Below are positions 9,449 through 17,550 of a stretch of DNA of 64,000 nucleotides, one piece after another. Where the stretch lies: the NCBI RefSeq assembly GCF_900182985.1, contig NZ_FXUY01000001.1, positions 4,475,501 through 4,539,500 on the forward strand, in the 5' to 3' direction. The stretch is from Pseudomonas helmanticensis (GTDB taxonomy: Bacteria; Pseudomonadota; Gammaproteobacteria; Pseudomonadales; Pseudomonadaceae). A model generated the notes under the pieces. It searched no databases. It was not told the origin of the DNA and worked only from the letters and a program-made list of their open reading frames with translations. The translations under genes were made by a program, and so were the position numbers. The stretch's first letter is position 1. The number at the start of each line of letters is the position of its first letter.

Positions 9449-9724
9449 ATGCGTAAACCAGAACTCGCCGCTGCAATCGCTGAAAAAGCAGATCTGACCA
9501 AAGAACAGGCCAACCGCGTACTCAACGCCGTTCTCGAAGAAATCACCGGCGCTCTGCACCGCAAGGACAGCGTGACGCTGGTAGGCTTCGGCACCTTCCT
9601 GCAACGCCACCGCGGCGCCCGCACCGGCAAAAACCCGCAAACCGGCGAGCCGGTGAAAATCAAGGCCAGCAACACCGTTGCGTTCAAGCCAGGCAAATCG
9701 TTGAAAGACAGCGTTAATCCATAA
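9449..9724 (+). CDS. HU family DNA-binding protein
   Basis: 91 residues. The helical N-terminal half (MRKPELAAAIAEKADLTKEQ) and the DNA-binding arm with GTFLQRHRGARTGKNPQTGE are typical of HU/IHF proteins. Nucleoid-associated, binds bent DNA with little sequence preference. It is the equivalent of PA5348 next to rubredoxin reductase. A leader of 190 bases precedes it with AAAGGGG as ribosome binding site. A hairpin terminator follows 40 bases after the stop. Confidence 0.95.
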   Translation: MRKPELAAAIAEKADLTKEQANRVLNAVLEEITGALHRKDSVTLVGFGTFLQRHRGARTGKNPQTGEPVKIKASNTVAFKPGKSLKDSVNP

Positions 9725-9763
9725 GTGCGGCGAACTCCCTGAATAGCGGGGAGCGTCGTAAAC

Positions 9764-9804
9764 AAAAATGGGCATATCGACTGCGGTCGGATGCCCATTT
9801 TTTT
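9764..9804. terminator. Bidirectional rho-independent terminator
   Basis: AAAAATGGGCAT, a 15-base loop and ATGCCCATTTTTTT form a stem flanked by an A run on one side and a T run on the other. It sits between the convergent hupA-like gene and the cdsA remnant and can serve both strands. Confidence 0.85.
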
Positions 9805-9826
9805 GTGGCTGACGAAACCGTCCGGG

Positions 9827-10105
9827 TCACGCCGAAAAGAAATACCGGGTGAGGTGGAAGAAGATCGGTGCCGCGAAGCAAATCGAATCCATTCGATCGA
9901 GCATGCCGCCGTGGCCCTTGATCATCGTGCCCCAGTCTTTGGCACTCAGGCTGCGTTTGATCGCGGACATGACCAGCCCGCCGAGAAAACCCATCACTAC
10001 AATCACCAGTGACATCAGCAACGATTGCCAAAAGTTGAACGGCGTCATCCAGAACATGCAGCCGCCAACCAGCGTGGCGGACAATCCGCCACCGACCAGG
10101 CCGCA
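9827..10105 (-). pseudogene. 3' fragment of a phosphatidate cytidylyltransferase (cdsA-like) gene
   Basis: About 92 residues of CdsA C-terminus remain. The family signature is intact: IKRSLSAKDWGTMIKGHGG followed by MLDRMDS, preceded by the hydrophobic segment LLMSLVIVVMGFLGGLV. The reading frame is homologous only back to GLVGGGLSATLVGG (about base 10102); a TAG codon then closes it and no N-terminal two thirds of CdsA is present. Full proteins are about 270-310 residues, so this cannot be an active enzyme. The break coincides with the edge of the type VI island. Confidence 0.8.
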
Positions 10106-10209
10106 GGGGGACTACGCATGACGGCTGCAGGGGCGCCTTTTTGTCTGTCGAATTCGCTTTTAGCCAGCTTACGGCAGTCATTGGGACTTAAGTGCCGGGC
10201 TGCACGCCG

Positions 10210-10830
10210 CTACTCGGTCATCCGAACCGTCAATCGCAATGGCTTATCCTGAAGCTGCTCAATTCGTAGCCTGCCTAAAATTTCATCGTTCGTACTCTGC
10301 CCTTTGCATACCAATTCATGTTTGAAGACTTTACTTAACCGGGAGTCCGCATATTTACACTCAACTGAAATCAAGTTCTCGTCCGACCCATGCGTTTCCA
10401 GTGGTTCATCTGCCAAGTCATTAATGTGTATCCAGACGGCGCTTAAGCCAAGCTTCTCTGGATCCTCAGTCATGTCCATGATCCAGATCTTGATTTCGCT
10501 GAGGAGCGTGAGACAGCCCCCAATGCTGGGAAGTAATTTGATGTTGAATTTGGAGGTCTGCGCAGTGGGTTGCCAAGGTTGATTAAATTTTTTGACTCCA
10601 AGGTTGGGGTCTCTCGCATAGTTTTCTGGTGCGTAACAGTAATACGGGGAAAACGGTTGATAGTACGCTTCTGCGGTGACGCTAAAATTCGCTGGGATGT
10701 CCATGTTCAGTATTGCCGAACTGGAGAACGAGTTGCATCCAGTTCCAAATATTATGAAGCTGGCCAATACCAGAGCGCGGATCGAATGCGTTGCATTCGC
10801 GAGGTATAACTTGGGGGACAACGAGAGCAT
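10210..10830 (-). CDS. Lipoprotein, candidate immunity protein for the adjacent lipase effector
   Basis: 206 residues. The signal sequence ends in a lipobox (FGTGC, Cys at about residue 32). No family recognised, but it shares a pattern with the lipoprotein at 13184-13981: an N-terminal aromatic strand followed by a Tyr/Cys/Pro segment, a Cys before a basic beta strand (CLTLLSEIKIWI versus CPLALNRVEIKI), an EC...LxCK pair, and a C-terminal LRLTVRM versus VRLRIKL strand. The two are probably diverged paralogues flanking the lipase gene. Lipid-anchored immunity proteins facing the periplasm are usual for type VI lipases. GC content is lower than in the core genes. Confidence 0.7.
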   Translation of the reverse strand: MLSLSPKLYLANATHSIRALVLASFIIFGTGCNSFSSSAILNMDIPANFSVTAEAYYQPFSPYYCYAPENYARDPNLGVKKFNQPWQPTAQTSKFNIKLLPSIGGCLTLLSEIKIWIMDMTEDPEKLGLSAVWIHINDLADEPLETHGSDENLISVECKYADSRLSKVFKHELVCKGQSTNDEILGRLRIEQLQDKPLRLTVRMTE

Positions 10831-10856
10831 CGGTACTTCCTTGTTGACTGATTAAG

Positions 10857-13187
10857 TTAAATGAACGAGTCAATATCCAGCTGAAACGGCGCGCCAACCG
10901 CATGCCCTCCGGTCATCGCGGCGATAGCGGCATCGTGGTCTTCGGCGGCGGGCGGGATCATCGCCAGTTGCTCCCGAACAAGGTTTTCCGTGTGGGCGTT
11001 CCAGCGCAGCAGACTTTCCTCAACCCATTCGGGCTGGTCGGCATAGCTGCCGTAAACGTCGACCTCGGTGACCCGCTGTCCGCGCAGGGCGACCAGACGC
11101 GCCTGGGTCATTTTGATCTTGTCTATTTCATTGTTGAGCGCTGCGGTCTTGTCGTTTCGTTCCTGGTGGCGCACATAGGCGCTGGGGTGAGCTCGAATCC
11201 CGCGCTCAACGGCACGCAGTTGCTTTTCAATATTGTCCAGGACGCCGCTGACCCATTCGAACTCTCGATGCGTCACCAGCGAGCGTTTGAGTTGCAGCGC
11301 CTCCTGCCAGCGGCGCAGGCTGGCCCAGCAGCCGGGAATGTAGCTGTTGACCATGAAGTGCTGACCAGCGGCAAGGAGTTGACGAAAAAACGAGACTCGG
11401 TCGGGCAAGCCATTGATCGCGCGCAATGCCTTGGCGCACCCGTGATCGTTGATCGTGCTGCAACCCGGTTTCCACAGAATCGACGACTTGTGACCTTCGC
11501 CAAATGTCACCGGCATGAAATGACGCAAGTCACCGTGATGCCCATAGTCGTCGCCCAGCAAGTTGATCATTCCCAAGATCAGAAATGCGAAACCGCCAAC
11601 TGGATGCAGGGCCAGTAGTCCCACGTTGGCCGCATACATTTCCTTCGGTTTCGAGAAAGTATTCATCCATGTGGCGGGGACGCTCGGGACCGGATCGTTC
11701 TGATTGACGATGCGGTGGTGGACCAATGCTTTGGCGCTTTCGATGAAAGTAGTGTCACCAGCGCGCGGGGCGCCGTAGGTGTAGAGGACGATGTCGGGGC
11801 TGAAGCGTTTATCACGGCGTAACATTTCCGCCAGTATCAATGCCACCGCTCCGCCCAGACTGTGCCCGGTGATCAGCAGCTTTTGTCCGCGGTAGAACTT
11901 GTCCAGATAGGTCTGGACAAAGGGGAACGCCGCCAAAGCTCCACCATAGAAACCGCGGTGCACTTTGCCTTCTCCCTCGGCAAAGGGAACCTGATAGGCG
12001 TCGCCATCACGGAGGCCGTCGGGCCGGATTTCACTGGTACCGCGCACGCTGATCAAGATCACATCGTCGTGGTGGCAGATGAAGGCTTGGGTGTCCGTGC
12101 TCGGAACCCGTTTACGATCATCAAAAAAGTGCAATCTGGCAGGGTGCTCCTGCTCATCGCCCAGTGCGGGGTCATTCACTTCGGGGTAGAGGTCTGGATC
12201 GAACGGCACCACTTCCAGACGTTTCGAGTACTGCACCTCCTCATAGAGCGGAAAATATTTCTTGCTCTGTGTAGCATCGACTTTCCACAGCTCATCAAAC
12301 TGCGGCAGGGCATGGCCGAACCAGTGACCAATGCTGGGTTCGACGGTGAAGTTCACGCTGTCACTCGTAACCGGTTGGGTGTTTGGCTTTTGGCCGAAAT
12401 CGGTGTAGCTCAGCGTGGCTATCAATGACAGTTGATAGAGATTGAGCGCGCAGAATTCGTCGCCGGTCGACAGCATGGGCCGAAGCGCTCTCATCGGGCG
12501 TACTTCCATCACATGATGTTTATTCGGCAACAGGGCGATGCCTTTCGGCGGTGGAGGGGAGAACCCGAGCTCGACGGTGGCCATCTCTGCCGGACTCAAG
12601 ATTGCGTGCATTCCGCAATCCGCAGCGGTTTTATCGAAAACGGTGAAGTTTCTGGATTTTGCCGCGGGGCGCATGAGCTTATGCACCGCCCTATTTGGTG
12701 GGTCGCGACGAGCAGCCAGCGGTGGCAGGTGTGCAATGTGTTTCACCAGTTCACTGACTTCGACCTGACAGTACGCATCGGTGTCGGCCTGCTCCTTGGC
12801 GGGATTGGCTTGAGTGCGAGCGCCTGTTTTGTGGAAGAAGCGGGTTTTTTCGGCGCTGACTTGGAGTTCAGTGATGGGAAGTGGGTAATGGGGTCTTTTT
12901 ATGAAGTCCTTATAGAGCGTGTCCGAACCCTCATATTGTCGGCTTACTTTGAGTACCAGCGGACCGCAATAATGATTGTCGACTTTAGCGAAGCCGTTGG
13001 CGTTGAGCTTTAGCGAATAAACGGTGTCTTCATAATCAATGATTTCGCACGTCAAACCGGCGTACGGTTTGCCGTCACCAAATTCATCAACTAGTTGAAA
13101 GCTTGTCGAATGAGTACGTCGAGGGCAGGCGTGAATATTGCCTGACATGAAAGCAGTGTCGCTGGCGGCTAAGGGTTCGATTTTCAT
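10857..13187 (-). CDS. Type VI secretion lipase effector (class 3 lipase, Tle type)
   Basis: 776 residues from ATG 13187. The N-terminal 80 residues (SGNIHACPRRTHSTSFQLVD, then a short beta domain) resemble loading regions of VgrG/adaptor-dependent effectors. The middle holds an alpha/beta hydrolase of the lipase_3 class: nucleophile Ser near residue 443 in the GHSLGG elbow, YTYGAPRAG, and a catalytic Asp near residue 498 in NQNDPVPSVP. The C-terminal third is helical and charged. The start overlaps the upstream lipoprotein stop (ATGA). The order vgrG-DUF4123-lipoprotein-lipase-lipoprotein implies a VgrG-carried phospholipase; the exact Tle subclass is not certain. Confidence 0.85.
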   Translation of the reverse strand: MKIEPLAASDTAFMSGNIHACPRRTHSTSFQLVDEFGDGKPYAGLTCEIIDYEDTVYSLKLNANGFAKVDNHYCGPLVLKVSRQYEGSDTLYKDFIKRPHYPLPITELQVSAEKTRFFHKTGARTQANPAKEQADTDAYCQVEVSELVKHIAHLPPLAARRDPPNRAVHKLMRPAAKSRNFTVFDKTAADCGMHAILSPAEMATVELGFSPPPPKGIALLPNKHHVMEVRPMRALRPMLSTGDEFCALNLYQLSLIATLSYTDFGQKPNTQPVTSDSVNFTVEPSIGHWFGHALPQFDELWKVDATQSKKYFPLYEEVQYSKRLEVVPFDPDLYPEVNDPALGDEQEHPARLHFFDDRKRVPSTDTQAFICHHDDVILISVRGTSEIRPDGLRDGDAYQVPFAEGEGKVHRGFYGGALAAFPFVQTYLDKFYRGQKLLITGHSLGGAVALILAEMLRRDKRFSPDIVLYTYGAPRAGDTTFIESAKALVHHRIVNQNDPVPSVPATWMNTFSKPKEMYAANVGLLALHPVGGFAFLILGMINLLGDDYGHHGDLRHFMPVTFGEGHKSSILWKPGCSTINDHGCAKALRAINGLPDRVSFFRQLLAAGQHFMVNSYIPGCWASLRRWQEALQLKRSLVTHREFEWVSGVLDNIEKQLRAVERGIRAHPSAYVRHQERNDKTAALNNEIDKIKMTQARLVALRGQRVTEVDVYGSYADQPEWVEESLLRWNAHTENLVREQLAMIPPAAEDHDAAIAAMTGGHAVGAPFQLDIDSFI

Positions 13188-13981
13188 GGGCGCGCATCCG
13201 TGTTTTCCGTGCATCCCGGGTAGATTGTGCAGACTCTGTCGTCAACCATTCGGAACGTGCTGAAATTTTCGTAGTTTCCGTTGCAGTAGGCGTGTTGATC
13301 TTCAAACCCCTTGCCCATGCATCGTTTCCAGCCGCCGGGAACTTGAACCCAGGTATCGCCCCAGCCCGGTAATTCCTCGGCTGCCAACTTGATTCTCAGC
13401 CTCACCGTTTTTCCCGATAACTGAGTCAGCGTGTAAGCCGTGAATGGACGACTTCTACCAACTGTTCCATGCGCATCCATTCTCTTGCAGGTCAGAATTT
13501 TGGTGATGTAGCGCTTCGGACCAACCGTGCGAAATAGCCACTGGCACTCCCCGAAAAACTCTCCCGCGCCGTCATCGCCGAAACTTCTCATCTGCCCCTC
13601 CAGCAACTGCGGTCGCACGGCAAACGACGCATAGTCGTAGCTTGAGTAAGTGCGGTTCTCGTCTCTGCCAATCACGCCGATAATCTTGATCTCCACTCGA
13701 TTCAGCGCCAAAGGGCAGCTACTCACGGTTCTGTAGAGCTCGATTACAGAAGTACTTTCATACTTCATATTGGTTTGATTGAATCCGACCTCTGTGCCCT
13801 TACCGCCTGGCACCGAACATGTTTCGCCTTTGGCAGGCACGTAGGCAGCCGTCAGGTCGTATGTAAAATCCGGCGGGAAATCCGGAACAAACGTAAAACT
13901 CTCGCGCTTCTCCACAGCCGTACAACCCACCAGCAACCCCAGGCAACCACTCAGCATCAACCCTCTTTTCAAGTCCCTCAT
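13184..13981 (-). CDS. Lipoprotein, candidate immunity protein for the lipase effector
   Basis: 265 residues from ATG 13981, which overlaps the DUF4123 stop (ATGA). Its own stop overlaps the lipase start in the same way. Signal peptide with lipobox LLVGC (Cys at about residue 20). No named family recognised; it is Cys-rich and shares a segment pattern with the lipoprotein at 10210-10830, with about 60 extra C-terminal residues. Position between adaptor and effector and lipid anchoring suggest that it blocks the lipase in the periplasm of the producing cell; that is inference. Confidence 0.7.
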   Translation of the reverse strand: MRDLKRGLMLSGCLGLLVGCTAVEKRESFTFVPDFPPDFTYDLTAAYVPAKGETCSVPGGKGTEVGFNQTNMKYESTSVIELYRTVSSCPLALNRVEIKIIGVIGRDENRTYSSYDYASFAVRPQLLEGQMRSFGDDGAGEFFGECQWLFRTVGPKRYITKILTCKRMDAHGTVGRSRPFTAYTLTQLSGKTVRLRIKLAAEELPGWGDTWVQVPGGWKRCMGKGFEDQHAYCNGNYENFSTFRMVDDRVCTIYPGCTENTDARP

Positions 13982-14826
13982 CCACCTACCTCTCCCTGCC
14001 AATAAAGCGCTTCCTGATACACCCGTTCAAAGTGCGCCGCCGGATCTTCACCGGGTTTGGGCAGCCATGATTTGGCTGGCCGATACCCCGGTAACTGCAA
14101 ACAGCGTGTCAGCAAAAAATGCACTTGCTCCGGTAGTTGCCAGCCCCACAAGTGCGTCAGTTGAATCAGGCCCCATAACCATTCATCAACGTCGAGTTGC
14201 TCCGCGAGCTTGGCCATCGCTTCAGTGTGCTCGCCCACCAGATAGCGGCGGGCGTTGTCGAACAGCACGTTTGCGTAAATCAGCTCCGGTATGGGCGTCT
14301 GCAGCCATGGCGGGTCGATGGGCAGCGGGTGTTCGCCGGGATCCGGGTTGTCGGCGACGTTCCATTGCCCCGCGTGCCAGTAACAGACGCTGCTGATCGG
14401 CCCGAGCAAAGCGGCGTATTGCTCGGGTTGCAGATGCGCCAGCGCGCGTCCGAGTACGCGGTTGTCATGCACGCGATACACCGCCAGATTGGGGCGTTCG
14501 CCGGCCACCACACGCTCGCGCCAATGGCTTGCCAGAACCTCCAGATCGACGTGCTCGACACTGGCCAGCCAACCCCAATGGCGGTCGGGGGTGGCGAGCA
14601 ATGTCTGGATGACGGGGTGGCGCGCCGTGTCGATTCGCAGCAGCAGCGGACCGGTTTGCGCCAATGATTCAGCTGCCGTGCCCACGTACAAATGACGAAA
14701 TTGGTCTGTACCCACGTCGGCGGCCAGAGCGGTGCGTGCTTCGCTCTGCCCGTCGGTATCGAGCATCAGAAATAGATTACGTCCTACTCGGCGCTGTTCG
14801 TGCAGCCATTGTTCGACCCGGTTCAT
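13978..14826 (-). CDS. DUF4123 type VI effector adaptor (chaperone)
   Basis: 282 residues from ATG 14826, which overlaps the vgrG stop (ATGA). The early LFLMLDTDGQ segment and RVLGRALAHLQPEQYAALLG fit the DUF4123 family. Such proteins (Tap-1/TEC) load a cognate effector onto the VgrG tip and are not secreted. It lies between its VgrG and the lipase, the usual adaptor position, and would load the lipase. A second DUF4123 protein at 43709 serves the other VgrG; the two are clearly divergent. Confidence 0.85.
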   Translation of the reverse strand: MNRVEQWLHEQRRVGRNLFLMLDTDGQSEARTALAADVGTDQFRHLYVGTAAESLAQTGPLLLRIDTARHPVIQTLLATPDRHWGWLASVEHVDLEVLASHWRERVVAGERPNLAVYRVHDNRVLGRALAHLQPEQYAALLGPISSVCYWHAGQWNVADNPDPGEHPLPIDPPWLQTPIPELIYANVLFDNARRYLVGEHTEAMAKLAEQLDVDEWLWGLIQLTHLWGWQLPEQVHFLLTRCLQLPGYRPAKSWLPKPGEDPAAHFERVYQEALYWQGEVGG

Positions 14827-16835
14827 GCGACTTCTCCCAGGCCGCACTGCCCAGCCGCACAGGCTTCGCACAGCGGGCAATAATCCGCCGCCTGCTGGTG
14901 AGCACTGTTGACGATCGACAGCGGTGTGGCACTGACCGGAGGGTCGATTGCGCCCACTGCCTGCAGCGGCTGTAGCGGCGCGATGCCCGCCAACGGCGCA
15001 CCGCCCTCGACGATGGGCACGCTGCTGAAGATCCCGCCGGCGTTGATGACGATGTGGTGTCCGCCCGCCGACAGCGTCAGGCTCATGCCAGCATCGATCA
15101 CCACGTTGCTCGCGGTGACATGCGCCTGCTGGCCGGCCTGAATCACCAGCGCTCCAACCGTTTGACTGCTGATGCCGCTGACGGTCAGCAGATCATCGGC
15201 GTTGATCTGAGTACTGCGCACACCTTGGTGGGTGCGCAACGTCTTGCCCTCGATCAGGCAGGTGCTGTCATTGCCCACTTGCTCGAAGTGGTCGCGGGTG
15301 ATCAGGCTGCGGCTGTCATTGAGGATCAGTTGTTCCAGATCACGTTGAGCCCGCAGGTAGATTTTCTCCTGGCCAGCACGGTCTTCGATCGACAGCTCGT
15401 TGTACCCGCCATTGCGCGGTGAGCTTTGAGTGCGCAAGACCGTTCTGGTCTCATTGGCCGGCAATGGATAGGCGGCGGATGTGACCTTGTTGGGTACGCA
15501 ACCGGTGATCAGCGGTTGATCCGGGTCACCCTCCTGAAAAGTCACGACCACTTCCATGTCGATGCGCGGAATGGTCATCGCCCCGAAACCTTCCCCGGCC
15601 CAGCTGGAGGCAACGCGTATCCAGCAGCTGCTCTTCTCGCTATTGAGCTCTGCCCGGTCCCATGGGAACTCGACGCGAACCCTGCCGTATTCGTCGCAGA
15701 ACGTCTCTCTTCCGGGCGGCCCGGTGACTCGCGCGGTCTGGCAAACCAGCACAGGTCTTGGCGCTGGCAGTGGCGGGCGGTAAAGCACGTCGGCCGGGAT
15801 GGCCTTGAAGGTGTTGCGATAACCCTGAGTGAAGCCATCAGCCGTTTTGTCATCGCTGCTGAAAGCCTCTTCCAGCACGTGGGGCTGCTTGCCTTCATGA
15901 GCGATGTTCAACAGCAACCACATCTCGTTGCAGTCCGGTCGCGGATGTTTGATCAAGTCGAAAAGATGACCGCTGCGCAACGCCGCTTGATTGCTCTTGC
16001 CCTCAATCCATTGATAGTCGCTGCGGTGTCGTTCCAGTACGTGACGGACTTGCTGTTTGCCGTGCTTCTCGGATGTCATCAGCAGCGGATAGCGATAGTC
16101 CTCGAGCTCGGGTGTGAACTCGGCGGTGAAGCGACTCTCCAGCAACAGGCTCGGGCGATTCAGGTCGTAGTCGCGACGGGTGATCGTGCTGGTGCGCGTA
16201 TTGAACCCCATGGTCAGATGGTTGACCACGGGGTGTTCTGCAACCATTCCACTGTCAGGCTGAAAGGAGGTCGGACCCAATTTGGGGAAGAACACCTGAC
16301 TGTCGCTGAACACCAGCAAATGCCTGTCGACCGAGTGCTGGTGATGCCATGCGATGCCGTCCTCGGCGCACAAGCGCTGAATAAAGAGGAAATCGTGCGT
16401 GCAGTACTCACGCACCGGACTGGTGGTGACATTGAAGGTGAAGTCATCGGGCTGAATGCCGTGCCGTTGCAGAACCTGCGCGACGATTTCCGGCACCGTC
16501 AGGTTCTGAAAAATCCGTTGGTCGCGACTGAATTGCAGATAGTGCAGCGCGGGCACCAGTGTGAGCTCATAACGAGTCAGCCGTTTGCCCGACTCCGCCA
16601 GCATTACATTTTCGATGCGCCCGTGAATGCCTTCCTGATTGGCGCCGAATTGCAGGAACGCAGGTCGGCCTAGCAACGCTTCCAGATCGACATCAGTCCG
16701 CTCGCTCACCAGTGCGACACGGATGGCATACAGCTGGCTGACGGCTTCAGCGCCGTTAAACGAAAGCACCTTGAAGTCATGACGAAAAGCAGGGATCTGC
16801 AGCGTAAACAGCGCGCAAGTGCCCTTACTGAACAT
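14823..16835 (-). CDS. vgrG: Type VI secretion spike protein VgrG (left module)
   Basis: 670 residues. ATG 16835 is preceded by AAGGACA at good spacing, so I prefer it over the upstream TTG. The gp27/gp5-like core is complete (residues about 1-480; typical segments YRNTFKAIPADVLYRP, WAGEGFGAMTIPRIDMEVVV, EGDPDQPLITGCVPN). A repetitive beta-helix needle follows. The tail ends in a Pro/Ala linker and a Cys-rich motif, CPLCEACAAGQCGLGE. It heads the left effector module and is divergent from the tss operon. Confidence 0.95.
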   Translation of the reverse strand: MFSKGTCALFTLQIPAFRHDFKVLSFNGAEAVSQLYAIRVALVSERTDVDLEALLGRPAFLQFGANQEGIHGRIENVMLAESGKRLTRYELTLVPALHYLQFSRDQRIFQNLTVPEIVAQVLQRHGIQPDDFTFNVTTSPVREYCTHDFLFIQRLCAEDGIAWHHQHSVDRHLLVFSDSQVFFPKLGPTSFQPDSGMVAEHPVVNHLTMGFNTRTSTITRRDYDLNRPSLLLESRFTAEFTPELEDYRYPLLMTSEKHGKQQVRHVLERHRSDYQWIEGKSNQAALRSGHLFDLIKHPRPDCNEMWLLLNIAHEGKQPHVLEEAFSSDDKTADGFTQGYRNTFKAIPADVLYRPPLPAPRPVLVCQTARVTGPPGRETFCDEYGRVRVEFPWDRAELNSEKSSCWIRVASSWAGEGFGAMTIPRIDMEVVVTFQEGDPDQPLITGCVPNKVTSAAYPLPANETRTVLRTQSSPRNGGYNELSIEDRAGQEKIYLRAQRDLEQLILNDSRSLITRDHFEQVGNDSTCLIEGKTLRTHQGVRSTQINADDLLTVSGISSQTVGALVIQAGQQAHVTASNVVIDAGMSLTLSAGGHHIVINAGGIFSSVPIVEGGAPLAGIAPLQPLQAVGAIDPPVSATPLSIVNSAHQQAADYCPLCEACAAGQCGLGEVA

Positions 16836-16911
16836 ACGCTTGTCCTTAAGCAAAATGAGTCGATGCGCGGTGTTCGATCGTCCCTGATCGCCACGCGTAA
16901 AAAATTTGCCA

Positions 16912-16926
16912 AGGCACGCTAGCTGC
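16912..16926 (+). promoter_or_regulatory. Possible sigma-54 promoter (GG-N10-GC)
   Basis: AGGCACGCTAGCTGC matches the -24/-12 pattern with GG and GC separated by exactly ten bases. It points towards tssA but lies about 620 bases upstream, so it would give a long leader. The activator encoded in the cluster makes sigma-54 control plausible; this particular site is unproven. Confidence 0.25.
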
Positions 16927-17096
16927 GGGGGAAATAAATTGATGTAAGAACCGTCTCTGACATTTGTCGGAGTCTTCCGGGTTGTAAGGTGTTGTATGAA
17001 TTGAAGGAAATGACTGTAGGAGGGAGAGTTCGATAACTATTGAATTAGCACGAATGTGCAGTGTTTCCGGCGTGCTGAAAGTTTCACAAAGTAATT

Positions 17097-17115
17097 TGCC
17101 ATCAAATTGATGGCA
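17097..17115. promoter_or_regulatory. Perfect 19-base palindrome in the divergent vgrG/tssA region
   Basis: TGCCATCAA, one base, then TTGATGGCA: perfect 9-base arms. It lies in the 715-base AT-richer gap between the divergent vgrG and tssA genes. It has the size of a dimeric regulator site, perhaps the upstream activating site for the sigma-54 activator at 30381 or an operator for another regulator. The rest of the gap (16836-17550) shows no convincing gene; two short open frames on the minus strand lack support. Confidence 0.45.
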
Positions 17116-17460
17116 CTTTTCCAATTTGTCATTGTCTTCGCCGAATTGTTCAAAGAAGCCGATGAATTTTAGGAAGAGTCCTACTTCTATTTTTTTCAGG
17201 AGTTGTCATGCTTGCCGCCGTGTATTGGGACGGGCGTCTGGCAAGATGCCTTGTCGGAGCAGCAGAGCGCTCTAGCTCAAGGTTTTGGCGGGGGAAAAGA
17301 AAATGCGGCGAATATAAATGACGCTCAGGGATTCCCTTGCGACATATAGGGCAATCTCCTACAGACCCCAATGAACACTTCGTCTTGTTGTTTAATCAGA
17401 TGCTTGCTAGTGGCCATCATTGTGATTACGATGCGCCCACTTGAAAGAGCACATCTCAAT

Positions 17461-17475
17461 TGGATGAGTCGCTGC
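17461..17475 (+). promoter_or_regulatory. Weak sigma-54-like site upstream of tssA
   Basis: TGGATGAGTCGCTGC has GG and GC ten bases apart and CTGC at -12, but the -24 element lacks the usual CAC. It lies 76 bases before the tssA start, a sensible distance. Confidence 0.25.
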
Positions 17476-17550
17476 ACCGCTCTTCGATACTGTCCCGCGC
17501 CGCCGCAACTCCAATAGGCGCCTGACTGTAATCCTTAATAAAGGCCATGG

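Noticed and set aside
17238..17256. Possible sigma-54 site TGGCAAGATGCCTTG
   Set aside because: The GG and GC-like elements are not ten bases apart, so the spacing is wrong.
17150..17371. Short minus-strand open frame in the vgrG/tssA gap
   Set aside because: No ribosome binding site, no domain, atypical composition; it lies in control DNA.
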